The notes under the pieces are model-generated. The model saw only the letters and a program-made list of their open reading frames with translations. It had not been told where the DNA came from and searched no databases. From contig CAJUQK010000007.1 in NCBI GenBank assembly GCA_910588205.1, forward strand, positions 1 to 64,000: 64,000 nt of DNA. Direction: 5' to 3'. Numbering within the stretch: position 1 is the stretch's first letter; every line of letters starts with the position of its first letter. Both the position numbers and the translations under genes were made by a program. Below are positions 1-8,141 of this stretch, piece by piece. The stretch is from an uncultured Eggerthellaceae bacterium. GTDB taxonomy: Bacteria > Actinomycetota > Coriobacteriia > Coriobacteriales > Eggerthellaceae.

Positions 1-130
1 TCCTTAGTGCTTATATATGAATGTGGCGCTATTATATAACAGTTCGCCGATTTTTACAATATATATATTGACATATTCTATGTTTATGATAATAGGCTCT
101 ACAGAGAGACCAACTCAAGCATGGGGGATG

Positions 131-164
131 ATAAAAGAACAGCGGCCCCGGAGGGCCGCTGTTC
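131..164 (-). terminator. Rho-independent terminator of the hydrogenase operon
   Basis: A perfect 12-bp stem (137-148 with 153-164) closes a CGGA/TCCG tetraloop. Read on the minus strand it is followed by TTTTAT. It lies just past the hyaC stop, so the operon seems to end with hyaC and maturation genes must be elsewhere. The first 130 bases hold no gene I can support; they are very AT-rich, with a TTGACA-like hexamer at 68-73 that I cannot assign to a transcript. Confidence 0.85.
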
Positions 165-187
165 AGAAGCACTGCTGTTGAAGGAGC

Positions 188-880
188 TTAATCCTTCTTC
201 GGGTCCATATCCTCGCCCACGATGTTGTGAAGCTCGGGATCGTAGACCAAGCCACCATGCTCCTTATGCATGAACATGAGCTTGGTAGGAGCAAAGCTCT
301 CCACGTTCGCCAGATAGATATGGATGAACATGAAGCAGATGAACACGAACATGCCATAGTAATGGATGATGCGCATGCTCATGGCGCCGCCCACGAAGTT
401 CACCGTAGCCGCGAAGGGGCCCATATCCATCACAGGAGCCCAGAGGCACATGCCGGTCCACCACATCAAGAAGATGAGGATGGGGATAGCCAGGTAAGAG
501 AGCTTCTGCGGAACGCCCAGCTTCGCGCCCAGCGGATGGTCTTTCTTCAGGAACAGGTAGTACTTGATCCATTCCAGTGCCTGATGGCGGTTGTCCTTCT
601 GGGGCAGCCAAGACTTGTAGTCAGCGATCTGCTTGCGGGTGCCGCCCGTGGGAGAGGTCTTCACGAAGAAGGCTGCGATCACACGGAACAGCATGTTGAT
701 GAGCAGGATGAAGCCGCAGAAGATATGCACTCCACGGCAGATGCCCATGATGCCCGCGATGAAGGGGTAGTGGATGATGAAGCCCGTCAGGATCAACAGC
801 ACCATAGCAACGAGATTGATCCAGTGCGTCACCACGAATACCATCGGGTGTGCTTCGCGATAATGTGCGAGATGTGCCAT
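188..880 (-). CDS. hyaC: NiFe hydrogenase cytochrome b-type membrane subunit (HyaC-like)
   Basis: This protein is the membrane anchor that takes electrons from the periplasmic hydrogenase dimer through b-type haem to menaquinone. It has 230 residues with about four hydrophobic helices. The first follows the N-terminal HWINLVAMVLLILTG segment, and His residues lie in or beside helices (THWINL, HIFCG, RIIHYYGMF, MFIHIYL), as expected for haem ligands in the HyaC/CybH family. Length matches the family. It starts 1 bp after the large-subunit stop and is the third gene of a hyaA-hyaB-hyaC order, which is the strongest argument for its identity. Family membership is clear; the exact quinone partner is inferred. 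Confidence 0.9.
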   Translation of the reverse strand: MAHLAHYREAHPMVFVVTHWINLVAMVLLILTGFIIHYPFIAGIMGICRGVHIFCGFILLINMLFRVIAAFFVKTSPTGGTRKQIADYKSWLPQKDNRHQALEWIKYYLFLKKDHPLGAKLGVPQKLSYLAIPILIFLMWWTGMCLWAPVMDMGPFAATVNFVGGAMSMRIIHYYGMFVFICFMFIHIYLANVESFAPTKLMFMHKEHGGLVYDPELHNIVGEDMDPKKD

Positions 881-881
881 C

Positions 882-2555
882 TTACTTCACCCCCCAAGGA
901 CTCGTCACGGTCTTGAAGGTCTTGCCCGTGGCAGGTTCGGTGATATGCACCGCACAAGCCGTGCAGGGGTCGAAGGAATGCACCGTACGGAGGGCGTTGA
1001 TGGGCATCTCCACGTCCTGGACAGGAACGCCGATGAGCGCCTGCTCCATGGGGCCATGGACGCCATCAGCATTCATGGGAGCCAGGTTCCAGGTGGAAGG
1101 GATGATGATCTGATAGCCGTCAACGTTGTTGTTGGTGACCTTCTCAGAGTGATAGAGCGCACCGCGCGGAGCCTCCCAGAAGCCCGTACCCTCACCCGTA
1201 GTGGTCAGCGGCTCCTCGAAGTAGTTGGAGTCACCGCCTGCGATGGCCTCCATGAGCTCCAGCGTCCATTCCTTCATGAGGCCAGCGATGTAGAGCGTCT
1301 CGATCTGGCGAGAAGCCGTACGGCCCAGCGTGTTCTGCAGGACGGAGAGCTGACCGGGGCGTGCACCCAAAGCGACCAGCATGGCGTCGACCTGCTCCAC
1401 GATGAAGGGAACGTTGCGCTGATAGGCTGCCAGGATACGGGAGAACCCGCCTGCCTCCATGGGCTTGCCGTCATAGGCAGGGCACTTGACCCAGGTGTAA
1501 CGGTCCTCAACATCATATTCGGTGAAGTCGGGCTCCGTCACGAAGTAGGGAGACTCATAGGTGCCATCACCTTTGTACCAGGAGTGGCCCATGTATTCGG
1601 TGATGAGGGGCTCTTCGACATTGCTCACGTTGAGGTCCTCATCCAGAACACCCATGGGCAGATAGCGATGGATCATCTGCTCGGTGTAGTCCCCGCCATA
1701 GGGCCAACCGGGACCCTCGAAGACACCCCAAGCGATGTAGCGGCCGCAGCCCTTACCGAACTTGAGGACATCCTGATAGGCCGGAGCCAGAGCCAGGGTG
1801 TCCTGGATCATGGTGGTGGAGACCCAGTCATAGATCTCATTCACCAGAGCCCAGAGGTCATCCAGCTTGCTCTCCGTGGGAACGAAGGCGGTGCCGCCGG
1901 GGATCAGCGTCATCACATGGGGCATCTTGCCGCCGATGAGCGCTGCCACCTGGGATGCCTTCGCCTGCATCTTCAAGGCCTCCAGATAGTGGGCCGTGCA
2001 GATCAGGTTCAGCTCAGGAGAGAGCTTGTAGCCCTCGCCGTTGTCGCAATCGAACCAGTTGCCCGAGAAGATGGAGAGCTGACCGTTGGCAGCGAAGGCC
2101 TCCAGCTTCTCCTTGAGTTGATAGAAGTCCGTGTTCATGGACGTACCTGCAGCCGTGGCCAGATCGATGGTGTCCGGCACATTGGCGTTCAGGGAATCCA
2201 GCGGATTCACGTAGTCCAGCGCACACAGGTTGTAGAACCAAAGGATGTGCGAATGCAGGAACTGCGCGCCCTCGATGAGGTTGCGGATGAGACGGGCATT
2301 GTTGGAGATGGTGATCCCATATGCCTTCTCAGCTGCAATGGCGGACGCATGGCTGTGACTGACTGGGCAGACACCACAGATGCGCTGAACGATCTGGGCA
2401 GCGTCCTGGGGAGTGCGGTTCTGCACGACCAGCTCCATACCGCGGAAGCATCCGCCGGAGACCCATGCGTCGGTCACGACTCCCTGCTCGACTTCCATCT
2501 CCACACGGAGATGGCCTTCGATTCTCGTGATCGGATCGATGATCGAACGTGTCAT
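882..2555 (-). CDS. hyaB: NiFe hydrogenase large (catalytic) subunit, group 1
   Basis: Catalytic subunit of a membrane-bound uptake hydrogenase that splits H2 at a NiFe(CN)2CO centre. The N-terminal L1 motif RICGVCPVSH provides Cys60 and Cys63. The C-terminal L2 motif DPCTACAVH provides Cys531 and Cys534. After His537 there is a 20-residue tail that the maturation endopeptidase (HyaD/HybD type) would remove. Length (557 residues) suits group 1. It lies 15 bp downstream of the small subunit. No hyp genes or endopeptidase gene are in the window, so maturation depends on genes elsewhere. All four nickel-binding cysteines are present, so the enzyme should be functional. Confidence 0.97.
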   Translation of the reverse strand: MTRSIIDPITRIEGHLRVEMEVEQGVVTDAWVSGGCFRGMELVVQNRTPQDAAQIVQRICGVCPVSHSHASAIAAEKAYGITISNNARLIRNLIEGAQFLHSHILWFYNLCALDYVNPLDSLNANVPDTIDLATAAGTSMNTDFYQLKEKLEAFAANGQLSIFSGNWFDCDNGEGYKLSPELNLICTAHYLEALKMQAKASQVAALIGGKMPHVMTLIPGGTAFVPTESKLDDLWALVNEIYDWVSTTMIQDTLALAPAYQDVLKFGKGCGRYIAWGVFEGPGWPYGGDYTEQMIHRYLPMGVLDEDLNVSNVEEPLITEYMGHSWYKGDGTYESPYFVTEPDFTEYDVEDRYTWVKCPAYDGKPMEAGGFSRILAAYQRNVPFIVEQVDAMLVALGARPGQLSVLQNTLGRTASRQIETLYIAGLMKEWTLELMEAIAGGDSNYFEEPLTTTGEGTGFWEAPRGALYHSEKVTNNNVDGYQIIIPSTWNLAPMNADGVHGPMEQALIGVPVQDVEMPINALRTVHSFDPCTACAVHITEPATGKTFKTVTSPWGVK

Positions 2556-2570
2556 TTAGTTACCCACCCC

Positions 2571-3875
2571 CTATTCCTTCTCGTAATCTTCAACGACCTC
2601 ATCAGCCGCCGGGGCAGCATGATGGGTGTTCTCTTCGCAGACCTCAGCATCCAGCACAGGGCCGCCCTTCTCAGGATCAGCGTAGACGCCGATGGACTCG
2701 TTGGGATGCGCCTTGTCCCACTTGCGGATGGGCTCGAAGTCGGCACCGCCGTCCATGCGGCCGGTCTTCTTCATGCCGAAGCCATGGATGACCAGAGCCG
2801 CTGCCAGGATGCCAGTGACCGCCCAGGCCACAGGCTCAGGCTGGAAGTGCAGATCCCCGATGCGCAGATCGCGGAAGCGGTTGTAGAACGGAGTGTTGAC
2901 CTCTACCCAGTTGTCACCCGGGTTGTTCGGGTTGGCCTCGCAGCAGCCGATGCAGGGGCTGCCAGCCTGGACACACCAGGACCTGCGATCATTCCACAGC
3001 GTCACGCCGCAGATGGAATGGGTCTGAGGTCCACGGCAGCCCACCGGATAGAGGCAGTAGCCCTTGGCCTCTTCTTCGGAGCCGAACTCGTAGACGAACT
3101 CGCCGTTCTCGAAATGCCCGCGACGCTCGCAGTTGTCGTGGATGGTCTGGTTGAACAGACCTGCAGGCATGGAGAAATCGTTGAGCTTGAGCAGGCTGGG
3201 ATCCTGGAGCAGGACGACGTCCACCAGGACGGACATGACCCACTCGGGATTAACGGGGCAACCGGGGATGTTCACTACCGGCGTTTCGATGCCCTCTTCC
3301 TTCAGGAACTGCTGGACGCCCATGGCGTTGGACGGATTGGGATGCGCTGCGCACCAGCCGCCATTGACGGCGCAAGAGCCCACAGCCACTACGGCGTTGG
3401 CGCTCTCGGCCGCATGAGCCAGAGCCTCAGTGCCCACCTCTCCAGCCACGCGCAGGGCGTTGCCGCCCCAACCCTTCTGAACTGCACCCTCGTAGATCAG
3501 GATGTAGTTGCCTGCTTCGATGGTCTGGGCCTTGGCCTCTTCCACCGACCAGCCAGCTGCTGCCGAAAGCGTCTCTGAGTAGTTCAGAGAGATCACGTCC
3601 AGCACGACCGTTGCCACATCCGGCGTCTCTATCTGAGCGAACGATTCCGTGCAACCCGTGCATGAACCGCCCTCCATCCAGATGACAGGATAGAGATCTC
3701 CCGACGTGGCACCGATGACAGACTTCTCGATAGCCTCGGCCACGCGCGGGATAGCCAGCTGGGACAAGCCCGCTGCGGCAGCGACGCCCGCGCAAAGCTT
3801 CATGAAGCTGCGACGAGTGACGCCCCGTGACTCAAGGACAGAGAATACGTCTGTCGTCTTGGCCAGATCTTCCAT
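2571..3875 (-). CDS. hyaA: NiFe hydrogenase small subunit with Tat signal and C-terminal anchor
   Basis: Small electron-transfer subunit carrying three iron-sulfur clusters. A twin-arginine signal (TRRSFMK, followed by an Ala-rich hydrophobic stretch and a probable cleavage site after RVAEA) sends the folded dimer across the membrane. The EGGSCTGCTES motif holds the first proximal-cluster cysteines. PGCPVNPEW and later Cys motifs (CYLYPVGC, SPCIGCCE) supply the others. Near the C terminus a hydrophobic helix (AVTGILAAALVIHGFG) is the usual membrane anchor, followed by an acidic, glutamate-rich tail. I chose the ATG at 3875 because the GGAGG-rich ribosome site lies at proper spacing; a GTG two codons upstream is possible. 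First gene of the operon. Confidence 0.95.
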   Translation of the reverse strand: MEDLAKTTDVFSVLESRGVTRRSFMKLCAGVAAAAGLSQLAIPRVAEAIEKSVIGATSGDLYPVIWMEGGSCTGCTESFAQIETPDVATVVLDVISLNYSETLSAAAGWSVEEAKAQTIEAGNYILIYEGAVQKGWGGNALRVAGEVGTEALAHAAESANAVVAVGSCAVNGGWCAAHPNPSNAMGVQQFLKEEGIETPVVNIPGCPVNPEWVMSVLVDVVLLQDPSLLKLNDFSMPAGLFNQTIHDNCERRGHFENGEFVYEFGSEEEAKGYCLYPVGCRGPQTHSICGVTLWNDRRSWCVQAGSPCIGCCEANPNNPGDNWVEVNTPFYNRFRDLRIGDLHFQPEPVAWAVTGILAAALVIHGFGMKKTGRMDGGADFEPIRKWDKAHPNESIGVYADPEKGGPVLDAEVCEENTHHAAPAADEVVEDYEKE

Positions 3876-3996
3876 GTGCACACCCCCTCCAGGTGCCCTC
3901 GTAGGTTACGAACATGAAACATTCTGCAATCTCCACGAGATAAACGGAAGGCCTAAACAGAAAAACGTCTGCCAACCATGACGAGCGGTCCCAAAA

Positions 3997-4022
3997 TGTT
4001 ACGTTGAAATGAGGCCGTAACA
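3997..4022. promoter_or_regulatory. Inverted repeat TGTTACG-N12-CGTAACA between hyaA and pheA
   Basis: Perfect 7-bp arms (3997-4003 and 4016-4022) in the 205-bp divergent intergenic region, closer to pheA but upstream of both. Arm length and spacing are right for a dimeric regulator. No regulator family could be assigned from the sequence alone. Confidence 0.4.
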
Positions 4023-4080
4023 ATCACTGAGCAGAGATGGTTTATCATTCTCCCGCAACCATCTAAGAACAGGAGCGGAC

Positions 4081-4932
4081 ATGAGCACCGAAACCTTCTC
4101 CATAGCATTCCTCGGCCCCTTCGGCACCTATTCCCATGAGGCCGCTCTCTATTTCGCAGAGGAGCTAGGAGACCCGGAGGCTGAGCTTCTGGAATGCGCC
4201 TCCTTCGACGAGGTGTTCGATGCGGTGGACCGAGGCCGCACCATCTACGGCGTGGTAGCTAAGGAGAACTCCTTGGAGGGACCGGTCACCTCCACCCTGG
4301 ATAACTTCGCCTTCCGCTCGTCCTCGGTGATCTTGGCTGAGAAGGTCTTCGATATCCATCACTGCCTCATGACCGCTCCGGAGGCTGATCTGACCCAAGT
4401 GAAGACGATAGCCTCCCACCTCCAAGGGATAGCCCAGTGCCGCCGTTACCTGAATGAGCGCTTCCCCGGCCGCGGCACCCAGGTGACCCCCTCTACGGCA
4501 GAGAGCGCACGCCTAGCCGCCACCGATCCCACCATTGCGAGCATTGCGAACCCGCTGGCTGCGAAGCTCTACGGCTGCACCATCCAGGATGAATCCATCG
4601 AGGACAACCTGGGCAACCAGACCGCCTTCGCCCTCATAGGGCGCCTGGGGTCCGCCCCTATCCTTGGAGGAGAGCGCTTCAAGACCACCGTAGCCCTCTT
4701 CCTGCGGGTCGACCGAGCGGGCACCCTGAACATGATCCTGTCAGAGTTCGCCTACGCGGACATCAACCTGACCATGGTGCAATCGCGTCCCCTGAAGCAG
4801 CAGCTGGGAGACTACATGTTCTTCATGGAGTTCGAAGGAAAGGATACGGACCTCTCCGCCCAGACCGCCCTCGCCTGCCTGCGCCTGAAGCTGCGCGAGG
4901 TGAAGGTGCTCGGCTCCTATCCGATGCTCTGA
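4081..4932 (+). CDS. pheA: Prephenate dehydratase
   Basis: Converts prephenate to phenylpyruvate in phenylalanine synthesis. The N-terminal two-lobed PDT domain shows GPFGTYSHEAA near residue 12, the substrate-binding AKENSLEGPV segment near residue 60-70 and the catalytic-region TPSTAESARLAA. An ACT domain (roughly residues 200-283, containing RAGTLNMILSEFAYADINL) gives allosteric feedback by phenylalanine. The 283-residue length is that of a monofunctional enzyme; no chorismate mutase domain is fused. The gene is preceded by an AGGAGC ribosome site, stands alone, and is divergent from the hydrogenase operon. Confidence 0.95.
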   Translation: MSTETFSIAFLGPFGTYSHEAALYFAEELGDPEAELLECASFDEVFDAVDRGRTIYGVVAKENSLEGPVTSTLDNFAFRSSSVILAEKVFDIHHCLMTAPEADLTQVKTIASHLQGIAQCRRYLNERFPGRGTQVTPSTAESARLAATDPTIASIANPLAAKLYGCTIQDESIEDNLGNQTAFALIGRLGSAPILGGERFKTTVALFLRVDRAGTLNMILSEFAYADINLTMVQSRPLKQQLGDYMFFMEFEGKDTDLSAQTALACLRLKLREVKVLGSYPML

Positions 4933-4997
4933 TCCGGATAGCGGCAACGAAGCCCCCTTCTCTCACCAAAAGCAGCCCTCCTCCGAAGCTCCGGGGA

Positions 4998-5561
4998 TCA
5001 GGCTCCCAGCAGATGCTCCAGGAGGATCTTGAGTCCGAGTAGGATCAAGGCGATGCCGCCGAAGATGGTAGCCGCCCGTTCATAGCGGGCACCGAAGCGG
5101 TTCCCGATGACGAATCCCGCCAGGGAGAGCGTGAAGGTGGTGAGGCCTATGACCAGGGCCGCCACCCAGATGCTGATCCCCGTCATGGCGAAGGAGATGC
5201 CCACCACCAACGCATCGATGCTGGTAGCCACCGAGAGCATCAGGAGCTCGCGCAGATCGAAGGTGTCTGGCGCGTCCACATCGCAGCTCTCATGGAAGGC
5301 ATCCCAGAGCATCTTGCCTCCCACCAGGGCGAGCAAGAGGAAGGCGATCCAATGGTCTATGGGCTCTATCAGCCCTGCGAAGGATGACCCCAGAAGCCAG
5401 CCGATGATGGGCATGCCAGCCTGGAACAGCCCGAAGGAGAGGGCAGTGATGAGCGCTTGGACCCAGCGGATCCGTTTGCTCTGGAGACCCTTGCAGACCG
5501 AAGCAGCGAAGGCGTCCATGGACAACCCCGCCCCCACCAGGAGCATGTCGATGATGAACAC
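4998..5561 (-). CDS. mntP: MntP-family manganese efflux pump
   Basis: Small inner-membrane exporter that protects against excess Mn2+. The 187 residues form about six hydrophobic helices in two homologous halves. Each half carries the family aspartate in a helix: GLSMDAFAASVCKG near the N terminus and SVATSIDALVVGISFA in the middle. It begins with GTG at 5561, 29 bp after the stop of the preceding AAA+-like gene, so the two may be cotranscribed. An ATG five codons inside is an alternative start. There is no room here for the yybP-ykoY riboswitch that often controls mntP. Confidence 0.9.
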   Translation of the reverse strand: MFIIDMLLVGAGLSMDAFAASVCKGLQSKRIRWVQALITALSFGLFQAGMPIIGWLLGSSFAGLIEPIDHWIAFLLLALVGGKMLWDAFHESCDVDAPDTFDLRELLMLSVATSIDALVVGISFAMTGISIWVAALVIGLTTFTLSLAGFVIGNRFGARYERAATIFGGIALILLGLKILLEHLLGA

Positions 5562-5590
5562 GGAACGTCCGAGCGCTTCCCTAGAGGCGG

Positions 5591-7126
5591 TTACTCGCCT
5601 TTGAGCAGGTCATCCAGATCTTCCAGATCCCGCTTGAAATCCTTCAGGACAGCCTCTTCCAACTCCGAGTACTCAGCGGATTCCAAAGGCTGGTAGGCAG
5701 CCAGCTTATCGAAGATGTTGTCCCGGGTGACGGGCACGTAGCGCTTGGCGGAGAGCCCTGCCTTATAGGCGTCTTCGATAGCATCCCGCGCAGCCATGTA
5801 GATGTCGAACCGGGGCATGTTCGCCGAAAGGCGCACCAGCTCTGCCTTGTTGATACCCCGCAGGGATGGATGCCTGCGGGAGATGTCCATCCATATCTCC
5901 ACCCGCTCCTCAGGGGTGGGGTAATCTATATCGATGATAGTGATAGGCTCAAGAGAATCCAGGTAGAAGGGGTCCACAGCACCTTCGGTAGAAGCGGTGG
6001 CGAAGACGTAGACGTTGGGATTCTCCACCGAGGAACGGATCAGCTCCACCGCCTCCCGGGCGCCGCGGGTCAGCTGCATCATGAAGAAGGCAGACCCCTC
6101 CTCAGGCAGATCGAAGGAGGGAGAGGACCACATATCCAGATCCTCCAGCACCAGCACACCACCGTTCTTGAATGCATCCTGCATGGCCGCCCCCTTGGGC
6201 AGGGCATCAGCCCGAGCGCTGATGCAGAGCACCGGCAACCCCTGGATGTTCTCTTCCATATGCATGTGGACAGCCGGAAGATCCAGCTCCCCTATGGCAG
6301 CCATGACGAAGCGATTCGCGTCCTCGCGCACGGGAGAGCGGAACAGGATGGAATCCATGGCGGGCATCTGAGACAGGCCGTGGCGGGCATTGAGCAACTC
6401 TACCAGGTTGGCGAAGTCTTCATCAGCGGCCATGCCCAACCCCATCGAGCGCAGGTCAGCTATGACGCTACCATAGCCTGCGATGGTATTGAAATCCAGT
6501 GTTTCCTCAGGAACACCCAAGGCCACCTCATCAGAGCCCCCCTCCGCCGCCTCAGTGCCGTTGGTCAGCTTGGAGAAAGCAGGGAGCGATTCGATCAGGC
6601 CTGCAAGCGGGCTTCCCGGAGCGGTGCCCTTGATCTTGGCCACGCTCACAGAGCCGCCGGGGATCTTGCTGGTGGAGATATGCTCTATCTTGAAGTCACC
6701 GTCTTCGATCCCCAGGAGGTCTTCGGAGATCATCTGAGCCATCTCCTCCAGCTCCTCCCGGGACAGCCCGCATTCTTGGAGCTTATCCAAAGCCAGCTCT
6801 TGGAGCGCCTCTGAGCACATCTTCAGCTCATCGTGGGAGAGGTAGGGCTCCATCTTCTCGAAGATGTATTCCGCCAACGACCGCTCCTTGGCAGAGCATG
6901 CCTCCGCCCATGCCTGCTTGATGCCCAGCAGAGCGTCTTCCGAAGGGGCTCCCCCATCCTTGAGCGACCGCTCGAAGGCCGCCAGGTAGAGATACATGCC
7001 CAAAAGGCTCTCGCCTGATTCGCTTGCCTTATGCGCTTTATCCAGGAAATCCGATACGCTGCCGCTTCCGTTGCCTCTGTGGCCTTCACCAAAGCGCGCG
7101 TCGTGGTGTCTGTTATCGTCTGTCAT
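5591..7126 (-). CDS. AAA+-like protein with a degenerate nucleotide site, function unknown
   Basis: About 511 residues. The N-terminal half is helical and acidic and resembles no domain I recognise. The C-terminal half (from about residue 230) is laid out like an AAA+ module: a Walker-B-like VLVLEDLDMWSSPSF, a sensor-1-like VYVFATAS, a YPTPEERVEIWMDISRRHP segment typical of AAA+ lid entry, and RLSANMPRFDIYMAARDAIEDA. The place where GxxGxGKT should lie reads LFRSPVREDANRFVMAAIG, so ATP binding looks lost or altered. Start chosen at the ATG with GAGAGG seven bases upstream, rather than the ATG seven codons earlier. Possibly cotranscribed with mntP. No function is assigned. Confidence 0.75.
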   Translation of the reverse strand: MTDDNRHHDARFGEGHRGNGSGSVSDFLDKAHKASESGESLLGMYLYLAAFERSLKDGGAPSEDALLGIKQAWAEACSAKERSLAEYIFEKMEPYLSHDELKMCSEALQELALDKLQECGLSREELEEMAQMISEDLLGIEDGDFKIEHISTSKIPGGSVSVAKIKGTAPGSPLAGLIESLPAFSKLTNGTEAAEGGSDEVALGVPEETLDFNTIAGYGSVIADLRSMGLGMAADEDFANLVELLNARHGLSQMPAMDSILFRSPVREDANRFVMAAIGELDLPAVHMHMEENIQGLPVLCISARADALPKGAAMQDAFKNGGVLVLEDLDMWSSPSFDLPEEGSAFFMMQLTRGAREAVELIRSSVENPNVYVFATASTEGAVDPFYLDSLEPITIIDIDYPTPEERVEIWMDISRRHPSLRGINKAELVRLSANMPRFDIYMAARDAIEDAYKAGLSAKRYVPVTRDNIFDKLAAYQPLESAEYSELEEAVLKDFKRDLEDLDDLLKGE

Positions 7127-7242
7127 AGCCGAACCTCTCATGCTCATCCGATGCGCGTGTCTCTTTCAGGGCGTATTCTATCGCACCTCGCACCCGGCTT
7201 GGGCCAGCCGCCCATTCCCTACAAGAACAGCACGAGAGAGGA

Positions 7243-8085
7243 TCATTTCCAGTCCAGGATATCCCAACCCATCTTGCGTGCATGGGCCTCTAGCTTGCCA
7301 TCCGGAGTGACCGCACAGGGATGCTGGGCGGCCTCCAAGAGCGTCAGATCAGAGAAATGGTCCCCGTAGGCCCAGCCCAGCTCCCAGTGCCCAGGACCGA
7401 AATAGCCGTCAGCGAACTGCCGCAGCACCTCTATCTTAGCGGGCCCTTCGGTGGGCAACCCATCTACCTGGGCCGTATAGCAGCCACGGTCATCTATCTT
7501 CATGCGCGAAGCCAAAGCGAACTGGAGCGGATGCTCCATCATGGCCGAAGCGATGATGGGCTCGAAGCTGGCTGACACCACTACCACGGCGTGGCCTGCC
7601 TCCAGATGCGCATACATGCTGGCATCAGCCTCGGTACGGAACAGCGGGTCCACCTTGGCATCGTAGAAATCGCAGAGCCGAGCATTCACCTCCTCGGCAG
7701 GCATGCCCGCGAAAGCGGAGAAGACGCGCGTGCGCACCCCTTCGTCATCCCGCGGCCGGTTCAGCTTATAGGCCAACCCCCAGATGCCTACGCGGATGAG
7801 CTTGTACAGGGAGAGCTTTCCTCGGCGCCCCAAGGCGTTCACAAGCTTCTTCGGGGAAGAGCCGGATATGCACGTGCCATCGAAATCGAAGGCCGCTATC
7901 CTGATGGGACCATCCGGCGAAGACGGTCGAAGCGCGGGAAGGAGCCGCTCTGAGGCCAGCGCCTCCGGAGCTACCCGGATGACGCCAGCGGGCAGAAGGG
8001 ATGCATCCGAGCCCAGGTCAAGGGACCCGATGCGTTCATCCTCTACCAGCCCGGAAGCAGTGCGGTGGCTGTGCTGGTCTGTCAT
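7243..8085 (-). CDS. HAD-superfamily (subclass IB, SerB-like) phosphatase
   Basis: Soluble Mg-dependent phosphohydrolase of 280 residues. The nucleophile motif AAFDFDGTCISGSS begins near residue 67 after a variable N-terminal extension of about 65 residues. Motif II is VVVVSASFEP and the metal motif is WAYGDHFSDLTLL. The helical cap between motif I and II is of the IB type seen in phosphoserine phosphatase and lipid-phosphate HAD enzymes. Conserved sequence does not define the substrate. The gene is on its own, with the ABC exporter genes upstream on the same strand and the AAA+-like gene downstream. Confidence 0.85.
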   Translation of the reverse strand: MTDQHSHRTASGLVEDERIGSLDLGSDASLLPAGVIRVAPEALASERLLPALRPSSPDGPIRIAAFDFDGTCISGSSPKKLVNALGRRGKLSLYKLIRVGIWGLAYKLNRPRDDEGVRTRVFSAFAGMPAEEVNARLCDFYDAKVDPLFRTEADASMYAHLEAGHAVVVVSASFEPIIASAMMEHPLQFALASRMKIDDRGCYTAQVDGLPTEGPAKIEVLRQFADGYFGPGHWELGWAYGDHFSDLTLLEAAQHPCAVTPDGKLEAHARKMGWDILDWK

Positions 8086-8141
8086 GGGCCTCGCTCATCC
8101 TTTAGCGCTCACGGCGCAGAAGCGCTGGGAGATGGTCCTCA

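Noticed and set aside
1..130. Promoter or small RNA in the AT-rich left edge
   Set aside because: A TTGACA-like hexamer exists but no convincing partner, gene or structure follows it on that strand.
945..3578. 877-codon plus-strand open frame opposite the hydrogenase genes
   Set aside because: It is antisense to hyaB and hyaA, which carry all expected catalytic motifs; the frame has no domain and an Arg/His-rich composition typical of a shadow in GC-rich DNA.
5107..5604. Plus-strand open frame over mntP
   Set aside because: Antisense to a gene with clear MntP family helices and aspartates.
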